22,591 nucleotides of DNA from Gammaproteobacteria bacterium (GCA_003562535.1 PWUP01000015.1:1-22591); one strand, 5' to 3'. Counted from the stretch's first letter, positions 6,914 to 14,879 are shown. Notes: generated by a model not told the origin, from the sequence alone. Translations and numbers: made by a program.

Positions 6914-7783
6914 TTAAGCGGCATGCATGACGAGCGATTTGGGTAAAAACTGCTCAGCTTCTTTGACAAACAGGGTGCGCAACTCTTCAGCACCGGGGCA
7001 CGGTGGAATCGCATCGACGGTTTCCGCAACCAAGGATTTCAGTCGATCCGTTGCGCCCTGCATGCCCAGTTCTTTGGCCGCACTCGGTCGGCCTAAGGCC
7101 GCATCACGACCGACCGGTTTACCCAGTTCTTCCGAGTTGGCCGTGACATCTAAAATATCGTCCGCCACTTGATACGCTTCACCAATGCGATCACCCAAGG
7201 CTCGCCAAGGCTCTGGATCAGCCCCTGAAGCCGCCGCTCCCGCCATGGTGGCGGCGGCGAATAAGGCACCGGTTTTCGCCCGCTGATAATCGGATAAATC
7301 CACTTTAGACTCACACTCCCAAGCTTGACCGGCGGCAATACCGGTTGGCATACCCACCCCTTGCGCCACCACACGAATCAACTCCGCCAGTCGCTGGGGC
7401 TGGCGTGCGCCACCACGGGCTAAGGTCTCGAACGCCATGACAATTAAGGCATCACCCGCTAAGACAGCCAGCCGCTCACCAAAAGCCGCATGCACTGACG
7501 GTTTACCCCGCCGCATGGGCGCATCGTCAAAACAGGGTAGATCATCATGGACTAATGAGGAACAATGGAGCAGTTCAATGGCGGCGGCGGCAGCATCGGT
7601 AATCAGCGGATCATCCTCTGCGCAGGCACGGGCGACGGCTAAACACAATTTGGGACGCACCCGAGCACCCCCAGGAAACACAGCGTAACGCAGGGCAGCG
7701 GCTAATAACGGTGGACAGTCCGGGGTCTCACCATGACTTATGGCGTGGTTTAGGGCTTGCTCAATTCGCTGCATCGCATCCAT
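6914..7783 (-). CDS. crtE: Geranylgeranyl diphosphate synthase
   Basis: CrtE makes geranylgeranyl diphosphate from FPP (or shorter prenyl diphosphates) and IPP, feeding both carotenoids and the bacteriochlorophyll tail. The 289-residue protein is an all-helical short-chain prenyl transferase. The first aspartate-rich motif DDLPCFDD is at residues 80-87 (DDxxxxD form) and the second, DDILD, at 208-212. The GGARVRPKLCLAV segment near residue 38 binds diphosphate. In isolation it could be called IspA (FPP synthase), but its position directly before crtF in a photosynthesis cluster supports CrtE. The ATG at 7783 has a strong ribosome site (GGAGGT, 7790-7795, 6 bases upstream). Confidence 0.93.
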   Translation of the reverse strand: MDAMQRIEQALNHAISHGETPDCPPLLAAALRYAVFPGGARVRPKLCLAVARACAEDDPLITDAAAAAIELLHCSSLVHDDLPCFDDAPMRRGKPSVHAAFGERLAVLAGDALIVMAFETLARGGARQPQRLAELIRVVAQGVGMPTGIAAGQAWECESKVDLSDYQRAKTGALFAAATMAGAAASGADPEPWRALGDRIGEAYQVADDILDVTANSEELGKPVGRDAALGRPSAAKELGMQGATDRLKSLVAETVDAIPPCPGAEELRTLFVKEAEQFLPKSLVMHAA

Positions 7784-7910
7784 GGTTCGACCTCCGGTTG
7801 GTTATGGGTACTGGGACTGCAAGTGTAAATCTAAGTTGTCACCTGCCAATGTAATGTAGAATAGACGATCTGTCTACACGTCATCCAGTCAGGCAACAAG
7901 AGGAGGTGGA
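7784..7910. promoter_or_regulatory. Divergent crtE / crtD promoter region
   Basis: This 127-base spacer must drive both the crtEF (minus) and crtDC (plus) units. For crtE a weak sigma-70 pair is visible on the minus strand: TTGGCA (7844-7849), 16 bases, TACACT (7822-7827). For crtD, TTGTCA (7836-7841) stands 15 bases before TAGAAT (7857-7862). The two -35 regions are interleaved. No exact TGT-N12-ACA (PpsR/CrtJ) site was found. Strong ribosome sites lie at both ends (GGAGGT for crtE, AGGAGG at 7901-7906 for crtD). Confidence 0.5.
7855..7878. promoter_or_regulatory. Palindromic operator candidate upstream of crtD
   Basis: TGTAGA (7855-7860) and TCTACA (7873-7878) form a perfect inverted repeat with a 12-base centre. 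Nested inside is a second perfect repeat, TAGAC-N5-GTCTA (7862-7866 with 7872-7876). The element covers the crtD -10 candidate TAGAAT (7857-7862) and the likely transcription start, which is where a repressor would bind. Its outer TGT/ACA bases recall the PpsR/CrtJ consensus, but the spacing is 18 rather than 12. The regulator is therefore unknown. Confidence 0.45.
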
Positions 7911-9404
7911 ATGGGCAATCCGCGAATCACCATTATCGGTGCAGGTATTGCAGGACTTGTCAGTGCTTTAGAGCTAGCCGCTCGCGGCTTGCACGTCACC
8001 GTGATCGAACGCGCAGCAACCCCCGGCGGTAAATTGCGCGAGGTCAACTTAGACGGACGCGGTATAGACGCCGGCCCGACGGTATTTACCATGCGCTGGG
8101 TTTTTGATGAACTGTTCAACGATCTAGGCATGGACTTGGACGCGCAGTTGCGGCTGCAAACCGTTGAGGTGCTGGCACGCCATGCGTGGAGCCCAACAGA
8201 GCGGTTGGATTTATTTGCCGATATCGAGCGTTCAGTCGATGCCATCGGTGATTTTTCCGGAGCGGCTGAAGCCCAACGGTTTCGCGAGTTTACCCAGCGG
8301 GCGCAGCGTATTTACCAGACTCTTGAGGACTCATTTATTCGTTCACCACGGCCAACCCCATTGACCTTGGTGCGACGCAGCGGCCTGCGTAAATTAGGGG
8401 ATTTATGGCAGATCAAACCGTTTGCTACCCTGTGGGCCGCGTTGGGTGAGCATTTTCATGACCCGCGTCTGCGCCAGTTATTTGGTCGCTATGCCACCTA
8501 TTGTGGTTCTTCGCCCTTTCAGGCTCCAGCAACCTTGATGCTGGTGGCGCATGTTGAACAGGAAGGCGTGTGGTTAGTTGAGGGCGGTATGCACCAATTA
8601 GCCGTCACCTTAGCGCGGTTAGCGGCACAATATGGTGCTCAGTTCCGTTATGGCACCCACGCTCGGGAGATTACAGTCAATCGCCGAGGAGTTGAGGCCG
8701 TGGAATTGGATAGCGGTGAGCGTATTGATGCCGATGCGGTCATTGTTAATGCGGATGCAGCCGCGGTCGCAGCGGGGCTATTCGGTGCCCAAGCTCGCCG
8801 TGCAGTGCGCCCGATACCCCGTGAGGCGCGTTCTTTGTCGGCGGTCACATGGAATCTGCTGGCGCCGACCCAAGGGTTTCCACTGCTGCGACATAATGTG
8901 TTTTTTTCTCATGATTACCCAGCCGAGTTCAAGGCGATTTTTGCACAGCAACGGCTGCCAGAACACCCGACGGTTTACGTCTGCGCCCAAGATCGCGCTG
9001 ATCGTGATGATCAGACCGTGACGCCACCAGAACGGCTGCTGTGTTTAGTCAATGCTCCTGCCAATGGCGACCACAGCGAGGTGAGTCCGGCAGAATTAGC
9101 GGCGTGTGAGCAACACACCTTTGGATTAATGGAGCGCTGCGGTCTGCAAGTAGAATGTTCTCCAGAATATAGTAAAATCACTACGCCCGCACAGTTCGAA
9201 CAGTTTTTCCCCGCCACTGGCGGAGGATTGTACGGACAATCTTCGCATGGTTGGAAGGCGTCGTTCAGTCGCCCAGGAGCCAAGACCCGCATACCCGGAC
9301 TGTATCTAGCCGGTGGCAGTGTCCATCCTGGACCGGGAGTGCCCATGGCGGCTTTATCGGGCCGCTTAGCCAGCTCACAATTACTATCTGATTGGATTAT
9401 ATGA
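7911..9404 (+). CDS. crtD: Carotenoid 3,4-desaturase (hydroxyneurosporene desaturase)
   Basis: CrtD introduces the C3-C4 double bond into 1-hydroxy carotenoids made by CrtC, on the route to spheroidene or spirilloxanthin. It is an FAD-dependent amine-oxidase-fold desaturase of 497 residues. The dinucleotide-binding motif IIGAGIAGLVSALELAA is at residues 8-24, with the acidic Glu33 ending beta-2 (HVTVIER), and the C-terminal FAD motif GLYLAGGSVHPGPGVPMA begins near residue 464. The phytoene desaturase CrtI has the same architecture. CrtD is chosen because the gene overlaps crtC and because CrtI is typically paired with crtB, which is not seen here. The ribosome site AGGAGG at 7901-7906 is strong. 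Its stop overlaps the crtC ATG as ATGA. Confidence 0.9.
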   Translation: MGNPRITIIGAGIAGLVSALELAARGLHVTVIERAATPGGKLREVNLDGRGIDAGPTVFTMRWVFDELFNDLGMDLDAQLRLQTVEVLARHAWSPTERLDLFADIERSVDAIGDFSGAAEAQRFREFTQRAQRIYQTLEDSFIRSPRPTPLTLVRRSGLRKLGDLWQIKPFATLWAALGEHFHDPRLRQLFGRYATYCGSSPFQAPATLMLVAHVEQEGVWLVEGGMHQLAVTLARLAAQYGAQFRYGTHAREITVNRRGVEAVELDSGERIDADAVIVNADAAAVAAGLFGAQARRAVRPIPREARSLSAVTWNLLAPTQGFPLLRHNVFFSHDYPAEFKAIFAQQRLPEHPTVYVCAQDRADRDDQTVTPPERLLCLVNAPANGDHSEVSPAELAACEQHTFGLMERCGLQVECSPEYSKITTPAQFEQFFPATGGGLYGQSSHGWKASFSRPGAKTRIPGLYLAGGSVHPGPGVPMAALSGRLASSQLLSDWII

Positions 9405-10333
9405 TGAATTTTCCACCGTTTGACACCCCTATACCGGACGGCGGCTATATTTGGTGGTATCTGGATGCCTTAAGCGATGATGGTCAACGGGGTTTAACCA
9501 TTATCGCCATGTTGGGCAGTGTATTCTCACCGTATTACGCCTACGCCCGCCAGCGCGGTACCACAGATCCGCTGAACTACTGTGCGCTTAATGTCGCCCT
9601 GTACGGCCAAGGCGGCAAACGCTGGGCGCTGACCGAGCGCAGTCGTCGTCAAGTCAGCACGGCACCCAACCATCTGACCATCGGCCCGAGTAGCCTGCAC
9701 TGGGATGGCCAGACACTGACTATCGATATTAATGAGATTACCGTGCCTTGGCCATCACGGCTACGCGGTCAAGTGATCCTCAAGACGGAACGGCTTAACC
9801 CGCAGGCCTTCAATCTTGATGGCCAAGGTCAGCATCGCTGGTGGCCACTGGCACCACGGGCACGAGTGACTGTTGATCTGGAGCGTCCCGAACGACGCTG
9901 GTCAGGTACTGCGTATTTGGACAGTAATGCGGGGGATGAGCCACTAGAACACGGCTTCCAGTCTTGGGATTGGTCGCGGGCAGCACTTGATGAGGGTACG
10001 GCTATTTTGTATGATGTTATCCGCCGTGATGGCACCCCACAGTGTTTAGCGCTGGAGTTCACTGAGGACAACCAGGCACATGTCTTTACCCCACCTGACA
10101 GACATCGTTTGCCCACCACGGCTATTTGGCGCATTCGGCGCGGCATACAAAGTGAATCACCGCCAAGCGTTACTAAAACCCTTGAAGACACGCCGTTCTA
10201 CACGCGCTCATTAGTCGCGGCGACATTACGCGGCCAAGCGATTACAGCCGTCCATGAAAGTTTAAACTTACAACGGTTTGCAACCCACTGGGTCAAATGG
10301 CTGCTGCCATTTCGGATGCCACGTCGCAGTTAA
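9401..10333 (+). CDS. crtC: Carotenoid 1,2-hydratase (hydroxyneurosporene synthase)
   Basis: CrtC adds water across the terminal 1,2 double bond of neurosporene or lycopene, giving the 1-hydroxy carotenoid used by CrtD and CrtF. The predicted protein has 310 residues. Hallmarks are the N-terminal GGYIWWYLDALSDDG, the GSVFSPYYAYAR stretch and the central GTAYLDSNAGDEPLE/GFQSWDWSRA segment, which holds the conserved Asp and Trp residues of the family. The ATG at 9401 is chosen because it overlaps the crtD stop (ATGA); the next codon, 9404, is also ATG, and a TTG at 9392 is less likely. The length is at the compact end of the family, since some homologues have long N-terminal extensions. It is the last gene of the crtDC unit. 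Confidence 0.92.
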   Translation: MMNFPPFDTPIPDGGYIWWYLDALSDDGQRGLTIIAMLGSVFSPYYAYARQRGTTDPLNYCALNVALYGQGGKRWALTERSRRQVSTAPNHLTIGPSSLHWDGQTLTIDINEITVPWPSRLRGQVILKTERLNPQAFNLDGQGQHRWWPLAPRARVTVDLERPERRWSGTAYLDSNAGDEPLEHGFQSWDWSRAALDEGTAILYDVIRRDGTPQCLALEFTEDNQAHVFTPPDRHRLPTTAIWRIRRGIQSESPPSVTKTLEDTPFYTRSLVAATLRGQAITAVHESLNLQRFATHWVKWLLPFRMPRRS

Positions 10334-10342
10334 TCGATGCTG

Positions 10343-10351
10343 TGATATAGT
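10343..10351 (+). promoter_or_regulatory. Extended -10 promoter candidate for the response regulator gene
   Basis: TGATATAGT (10343-10351) matches an extended -10 element: TG, one base, then TATAGT with five of six consensus bases. No good -35 box is visible. A GGCAG/CTGCC inverted repeat (10386-10390 with 10394-10398) lies in the leader of about 85 bases before the start at 10443; it lacks a T-run, so it is a poor terminator for crtDC. Confidence 0.3.
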
Positions 10352-10442
10352 AACGTGCTTATTCTAACCTAAACGCGACCTTCACGGCAGACGCTGCCCG
10401 ACTTGGGTGTGCTTAACTGTTTTAATCCATCGGAATACTTAT

Positions 10443-12071
10443 ATGTCGATTGCATCACGCAAACTATTTTCTGATAAAAATTATTTGATTGTTGATGATT
10501 TTGCTGAGATGCGTGCTGTGTTAAAAACCGTGCTGCGCTCCTTGGGTGCATCGAACATCGAACAGGCTTCTGATGGTGAAGAGGCTTTACTCATCATGCG
10601 GAAAACCCGTTATGATGTGGTGCTATGTGATTATAATCTGGGTTCAGGCAAGGACGGTCAGCAGGTACTGGAAGAAGCCCGCTACCGCAACCTCATTGGG
10701 GTCGATTCGATTTTCATCATGGTCACGGCAGAGAATACTCGCGAAATGGTCATGGGTGCGGTGGAATACACACCAGACAGTTACCTCAAAAAACCCGTTA
10801 CTAAAGAGCTTCTTGAGACTCGACTCACCCGATTATTCCAACGCAAAGGCGATTTAAAAGCCGTCAGCCGAGCACTGTTGGCTAAGGATTACAGTTTAGC
10901 CCTCGTGGAACTCGACAAACTGATTTCGTCTCGTCCCAAAAATTTACCCGAACTGGTCAAGCTTAAAGCCGAAATTTGTCTCAACTCCAATCGCTACGAT
11001 AAAGCACTGTCGATTTATGACCAAGCCTTGCGCAATCGTGAATTGCCTTGGGCCTACTTAGGTAAAGGACAGGTGCTGTATAAGCAGAAAAAATATCAAC
11101 AAGCCTTGGAAGTCTTTCAGTATTTGCTCACCCAAGAACGGCATTTGGTGGTCGCTTATGACTGGCTGGCCAAAACTCAAATCGCCTTAAAAGATTTCCA
11201 CTCCGCCGAAAATACCTTAGCAACAGCAGTACAAATGTCACCACGGGGCGTCAAACGCCAGCAACAACTCGGCGAACTGGCACTGAACAATAATAATACA
11301 GAGCTTGCTGAAACGGCTTTTCAAAGAGCGGTGCAACTGTCGCGGCACTCAATTTTGCGCCATCCTTCGCAATTTGCAGGGCTGGCTAAATCGAAGAGTG
11401 CTAATCATAAGCATGATGAGGCCGAAAAAGCGATTCGGGACTTAGGTCGAGCCTTTGTCAGTACTCCTGAGACGCAATTTTATGCGGCGACAGCCACCGC
11501 AGCGGTTCAGTATAACCAGGGAAATATAGAAGCAGCGGCGGAATCCTTACAAGCCGCCGATCACCTGCTACACCAATTGGGTGAATCCTCATCGCCCAGC
11601 CTAGGCTTAGAATTAGCCAAAGCACATGCCCAAGCAGGTAATCAAGACAAAGCCAACCAATTGCTGCAAACTCTAATCGCTAACAATCATGATGATGATG
11701 AATTTGTCAATGAAGTGTTACAGTTTTGCAGCGATGCAGAGGGCAGTACGGAGATGGATCAAAAAATCCGCGAGGGGCGCCAAGAAGTCATCCGAACCAA
11801 CAACAATGGCGTGCGTTTGATCCAACAAGGTCGATTTGATGAAGCGATTGATCTATTGCAACAAGCCGCTGAAGAGATGAATGGTAATAAAACCATTAAC
11901 CTGAACGCAGCAAAAGCGTTGATTATTAAAATGGAAAATCATGGCCCTAACCCAGATGAGGTGCAGTCAGTACGCCGTTACATTGACCGTGTGACACAAA
12001 TGGCACCAGACGACTGGCGTTTAAATGATATTAATACGCGATTGCGTAAACTCACCCAGCAACTGTTCTGA
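10443..12071 (+). CDS. Response regulator with CheY-like receiver and TPR-like repeats
   Basis: The 542-residue protein starts with a receiver domain (about residues 10-135): acidic pair Asp18-Asp19 (YLIVDDF), phospho-acceptor Asp63 (VVLCDYNLG), Thr in FIMVTAEN and Lys in SYLKKPV. The rest is helical with TPR-like units, for example SLALVELDKLISSRPKNLPELVK, RYDKALSIYDQALRN, KYQQALEVFQYLL, TELAETAFQRAVQL and FDEAIDLLQQAAEE near the C-terminus. There is no DNA-binding, EAL or GGDEF domain, so output is probably by protein-protein interaction. The ATG at 10443 begins just before the receiver; a GTG at 10407 is in frame but adds unrelated residues. The ribosome site is weak. A histidine kinase gene begins 13 bases after its stop and is the likely partner. 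Family members like this are known in gammaproteobacteria, but their role is generally unclear. Confidence 0.87.
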   Translation: MSIASRKLFSDKNYLIVDDFAEMRAVLKTVLRSLGASNIEQASDGEEALLIMRKTRYDVVLCDYNLGSGKDGQQVLEEARYRNLIGVDSIFIMVTAENTREMVMGAVEYTPDSYLKKPVTKELLETRLTRLFQRKGDLKAVSRALLAKDYSLALVELDKLISSRPKNLPELVKLKAEICLNSNRYDKALSIYDQALRNRELPWAYLGKGQVLYKQKKYQQALEVFQYLLTQERHLVVAYDWLAKTQIALKDFHSAENTLATAVQMSPRGVKRQQQLGELALNNNNTELAETAFQRAVQLSRHSILRHPSQFAGLAKSKSANHKHDEAEKAIRDLGRAFVSTPETQFYAATATAAVQYNQGNIEAAAESLQAADHLLHQLGESSSPSLGLELAKAHAQAGNQDKANQLLQTLIANNHDDDEFVNEVLQFCSDAEGSTEMDQKIREGRQEVIRTNNNGVRLIQQGRFDEAIDLLQQAAEEMNGNKTINLNAAKALIIKMENHGPNPDEVQSVRRYIDRVTQMAPDDWRLNDINTRLRKLTQQLF

Positions 12072-12084
12072 GGATGGCCTTGCT

Positions 12085-12759
12085 ATGGACTTATCTGACA
12101 TCATGGCTTCGTCCATCCATGATCTAAAAAACTCGCTCAGTATTATTGTCAGCAATTTAGACGATTTAATCGCAAGTCCACACAATCACCTGGCCAATCC
12201 GCGTCAAGCCAATGTATTAAAACATGAAGTGCGGCGTGTTAACCGAAATTTAGTGCAATTACTGACGCTGTATAAACTGGGCAACGAACAGCTTGCTGTC
12301 CAAATCGCTGAACATAATCTAGATGAATTTCTTGAAGAAATGGTTGCAGACAACTCTGCCATTTGCACTGCACTAGGTCTTGAATTGACCTATCACTGTG
12401 ACCCTGAGCTTATGGGCTACTTCGACTGGGAATTAGTTCGGGGAACGCTGGACAGCACGATTGGCAATGCGACCCGCTATGCACGTCACCGTATTCTCCT
12501 GAGTGCGGCCAAGGAAAACGATGAGCTGGTTATCCGAGTCGAAGATGATGGTGAGGGCTTTGCCCAGACCATTATACAATCATGTCTTGACGCCCAGACC
12601 CATGCGCAAAACCCAGTGATGTCAGGACGCACTCGGCTCGGTTTATATTTTGCCGCATGCATTGCCCGATTGCACCGTAACGGCGATCAACGCGGTCGCA
12701 TCCAACTGCGCAACAACCATCATTTATCAGGAGCGTGCTTCCAACTGCATTTACCCTGA
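12085..12759 (+). CDS. Small soluble histidine kinase
   Basis: The 224-residue protein consists almost only of a kinase core. The dimerisation/phospho-acceptor helix contains SIHDLKNSLS with His12, and the ATPase domain shows an N-box-like GNATRYAR (Asn128), a G1 box VEDDGEGF (152-159) and a reduced G2 box RTRLGLYFAAC (182-192). There is no transmembrane segment, PAS, GAF or other sensor domain, so it is expected to be cytoplasmic and to sense through a partner. The preceding response regulator gene ends 13 bases upstream, and its stop lies within the TGAGGA that probably serves as this gene's ribosome site, so the two are presumably a cognate pair. The second glycine box is less complete than usual, so weak kinase activity or a phosphatase-only role is possible. 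Confidence 0.8.
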   Translation: MDLSDIMASSIHDLKNSLSIIVSNLDDLIASPHNHLANPRQANVLKHEVRRVNRNLVQLLTLYKLGNEQLAVQIAEHNLDEFLEEMVADNSAICTALGLELTYHCDPELMGYFDWELVRGTLDSTIGNATRYARHRILLSAAKENDELVIRVEDDGEGFAQTIIQSCLDAQTHAQNPVMSGRTRLGLYFAACIARLHRNGDQRGRIQLRNNHHLSGACFQLHLP

Positions 12760-12792
12760 TTGATCAGGTAATCTGAACTGAGGCTAACCCGC

Positions 12793-12888
12793 ATGGCCTA
12801 CATTGTGGCACGATTACGTCAAGTCCGTCCCCGAGGGACAAAATCGACTGCCCAGCAGTCTACCGCAAAACAATCAACGGTTAAATAA
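12793..12888 (+). CDS. Possible 31-residue basic peptide
   Basis: A short open frame starts with ATG 33 bases after the histidine kinase stop and ends with TAA 20 bases before the next gene. GAGG stands about 10 bases upstream. The peptide begins MAYIVARLRQVRPRGT and continues with a Lys/Gln/Ser/Thr-rich tail; it is strongly basic with no acidic residue. It is not recognised. It is listed because it fits neatly between two genes on the same strand and has a plausible ribosome site, but an open frame this short can occur by chance. Confidence 0.3.
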   Translation: MAYIVARLRQVRPRGTKSTAQQSTAKQSTVK

Positions 12889-12908
12889 CGTACTGCGCGA
12901 GGCCGAGG

Positions 12909-13346
12909 ATGAACATCACTACCCTAGCACTGATTGGTTGGATTCTAGCGATTGAATTTGCTTTAGTGGCCTGTGTGTTGCTTGCGCTATTACTGCGGCA
13001 ATCAGCCAAGCATTCCAAGACGACAAGCGGTCATTCACCCACTATCGCCCCTTTAGCAGGGGACAGCACACTGGCAGACAAACTGGACACTTTGGAGCGG
13101 CAAAATACCAGTCTATCCGAACAATTGGCCAATATACAAAGTATGGTCAAAAATTTGCCGCAATATACCAAGCCGCTACCTAAAGAATCAAACCGCCCGA
13201 CCAGCGATGCGGTAGAAGAGCCGCCCCCCTCATCCGCCCCCCAACCCTCGGTTGATGACTTCGAGGACGATGAACCCGAAGATTTGATTGATCTGTTTGA
13301 TGAAAGCCCGGCGTCCTCCTCTAAACCGCAAACTCGGAAGCGCTGA
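12909..13346 (+). CDS. Small single-pass membrane protein with coiled coil and acidic tail
   Basis: This is an unrecognised protein of 145 residues. It has one N-terminal hydrophobic helix (about residues 7-29, ALIGWILAIEFALVACVLL) followed by basic residues, so the rest is probably cytoplasmic. Residues about 56-83 look like a short coiled coil (ADKLDTLERQNTSLSEQLANIQ), then a Pro/Ser-rich linker and an acidic patch (DDFEDDEPEDLIDLFDE, 116-132) before a basic end. The acidic motif could dock a partner protein. GAGG lies just upstream of the ATG at 12909. Its stop codon shares one base with the start of the gamma-glutamyltransferase gene (TGATG), so the two are probably translationally coupled. 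The function is unknown. Confidence 0.75.
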   Translation: MNITTLALIGWILAIEFALVACVLLALLLRQSAKHSKTTSGHSPTIAPLAGDSTLADKLDTLERQNTSLSEQLANIQSMVKNLPQYTKPLPKESNRPTSDAVEEPPPSSAPQPSVDDFEDDEPEDLIDLFDESPASSSKPQTRKR

Positions 13347-14869
13347 TGTCCAGTTATCGCGGGGCTGTTGCTGCCGGTCATGAGCACACTGCTGACGCTG
13401 CCGTATCGATTCTAGAAGCGGGGGGCAATGCCTTTGACGCTGCTTTAGCCGGATTGTATGCCGCCTGCGTGGCAGAGCCGGTTCTCAGTTCCCTCGGTGG
13501 TGGTGGGTTTTTATTGGCGCATACGGCTAACGGCACCCATCGGTTATTTGATTTTTTCACCCAAACGCCCCATCAACGTCTCGCAGTCGCAGATCAAGCC
13601 TTCTATCCAATCCTTGCGGACTTTGGCACCACCCAACAAGAGTTCCATATTGGCTTAGGTGCGATGGCGGTACCCGGCATGGTACACGGTTTGTTTGCCG
13701 TTCACCGCGCCCTGGGGCGTATGCCCATGCCGCGTATTGCCGAACCGGCGATTGCCTTGGCTCGCCAGGGTGTCGTGCTTAATCCCTTGCAGGCGTATCT
13801 GTTCTCGGTGGTTGCCCCGATTTATTTGGCCACTGCGGAAGCTCGGCGGGTTTATGGCAGCCCCCAACATCTAGGATTAGCGCGTGAGGGCGAACGGATC
13901 CATCAACCAGAACTGGCGGATACACTCGAACAGCTAGCGCGTGAAGGGGCGGATTGGTTTTATCACGGCGAACCCGGACAACAATTGGCGGAACTCTCCA
14001 TTAGCCAAGGCGGGCATGTCCGCCGTCTGGATCTACAAGCCTACCAAACCCTTGAACGCACTCCGCTCACGGGCCGCTATCGTGACACGACTTGGTTCAC
14101 CAATCCCCCGCCCTCTTCCGGCGGCCTATTGATTGCCTTTGCTTTGGAATTGCTGGCAACACAGCCATTTGCCCCTAATAGTCATGGGACACCCGCTGCG
14201 GTGATGCGACTCGCTGAAACCATGAACCAAACGAATGTAGCCCGCCAGCAACACCGTCCAGAGGCATTGCAACAAGCTGAACTCATTGCCCGCTATCGCA
14301 GGGCTATCGGTCAACATCCGTTGTTTACGCGTGGCACCACCCATATCAGTGTTATCGATGCCGCGGGTAATGCCGCAGCACTGTCTTTATCCAATGGCGA
14401 AGGCTGTGGGCATCTGCTACCGGGCACCGGCATCATGCTGAATAATATGTTGGGCGAAGAAGATCTCAATCCGCAGGGATTCAACCGTTGGGCAACCAAT
14501 ACGCGGGTCTCCTCAATGATGGCCCCCAGCATAGTTCAAGACCGCCAACGCTTAATTGTCACCGGCTCGGGTGGCTCCAACCGCTTGCGCACCGCCATCC
14601 TGCAAACATTGCATCATTTACTCGATCATCGGTTGCCGGTTGAGCAAGCCGTGCGAGCACCACGGATTCATATCGAGAATGATGTCTTGCACTTAGAACC
14701 AGGGTTCAGTGACAACACCCAACAGCATTTGACAACAGCCTACCCCACGCACCACTGTTGGGACAGCCCTAATCTGTTTTTTGGCGGCACCCATACCGTC
14801 GTTGCTGAACCCCATGCAATCTGTGGAGCCGGCGATCCTCGCCGAGGCGGGGTATTCCGGCGGTGTTAG
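13346..14869 (+). CDS. ggt: Gamma-glutamyltransferase family enzyme
   Basis: This 507-residue Ntn-hydrolase family protein is made as a proenzyme that cleaves itself before a catalytic threonine. That residue is probably Thr331 in GTTHISVIDAAGN. Nearby conserved segments are LSNGEGCGHLLPGTGIMLNNMLGEEDLNP and SSMMAPSIV (substrate pocket). The N-terminal GAVAAGHEHTADAAVSILEAGGNAFDAALA and EPVLSSLGGGGFLLA are typical of the large subunit. The family hydrolyses or transfers gamma-glutamyl groups, for example from glutathione. Unlike the periplasmic E. coli enzyme, no signal peptide or N-terminal membrane helix is visible, so a cytoplasmic form is likely. It overlaps the preceding small membrane protein gene by one base. 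Substrate cannot be fixed; a cephalosporin-acylase-like activity is an alternative. Confidence 0.9.
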   Translation: MSSYRGAVAAGHEHTADAAVSILEAGGNAFDAALAGLYAACVAEPVLSSLGGGGFLLAHTANGTHRLFDFFTQTPHQRLAVADQAFYPILADFGTTQQEFHIGLGAMAVPGMVHGLFAVHRALGRMPMPRIAEPAIALARQGVVLNPLQAYLFSVVAPIYLATAEARRVYGSPQHLGLAREGERIHQPELADTLEQLAREGADWFYHGEPGQQLAELSISQGGHVRRLDLQAYQTLERTPLTGRYRDTTWFTNPPPSSGGLLIAFALELLATQPFAPNSHGTPAAVMRLAETMNQTNVARQQHRPEALQQAELIARYRRAIGQHPLFTRGTTHISVIDAAGNAAALSLSNGEGCGHLLPGTGIMLNNMLGEEDLNPQGFNRWATNTRVSSMMAPSIVQDRQRLIVTGSGGSNRLRTAILQTLHHLLDHRLPVEQAVRAPRIHIENDVLHLEPGFSDNTQQHLTTAYPTHHCWDSPNLFFGGTHTVVAEPHAICGAGDPRRGGVFRRC

Positions 14870-14879
14870 AGGCTGTCGT

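Noticed and set aside
8632..9021. 129-residue plus-strand frame inside crtD in another frame
   Set aside because: It lies within the conserved CrtD coding sequence, with no ribosome site or recognisable domain.
10386..10398. GGCAG-ACG-CTGCC hairpin as a crtDC terminator
   Set aside because: It has only five pairs and no following T-run; it may be incidental or part of the leader of the next gene.
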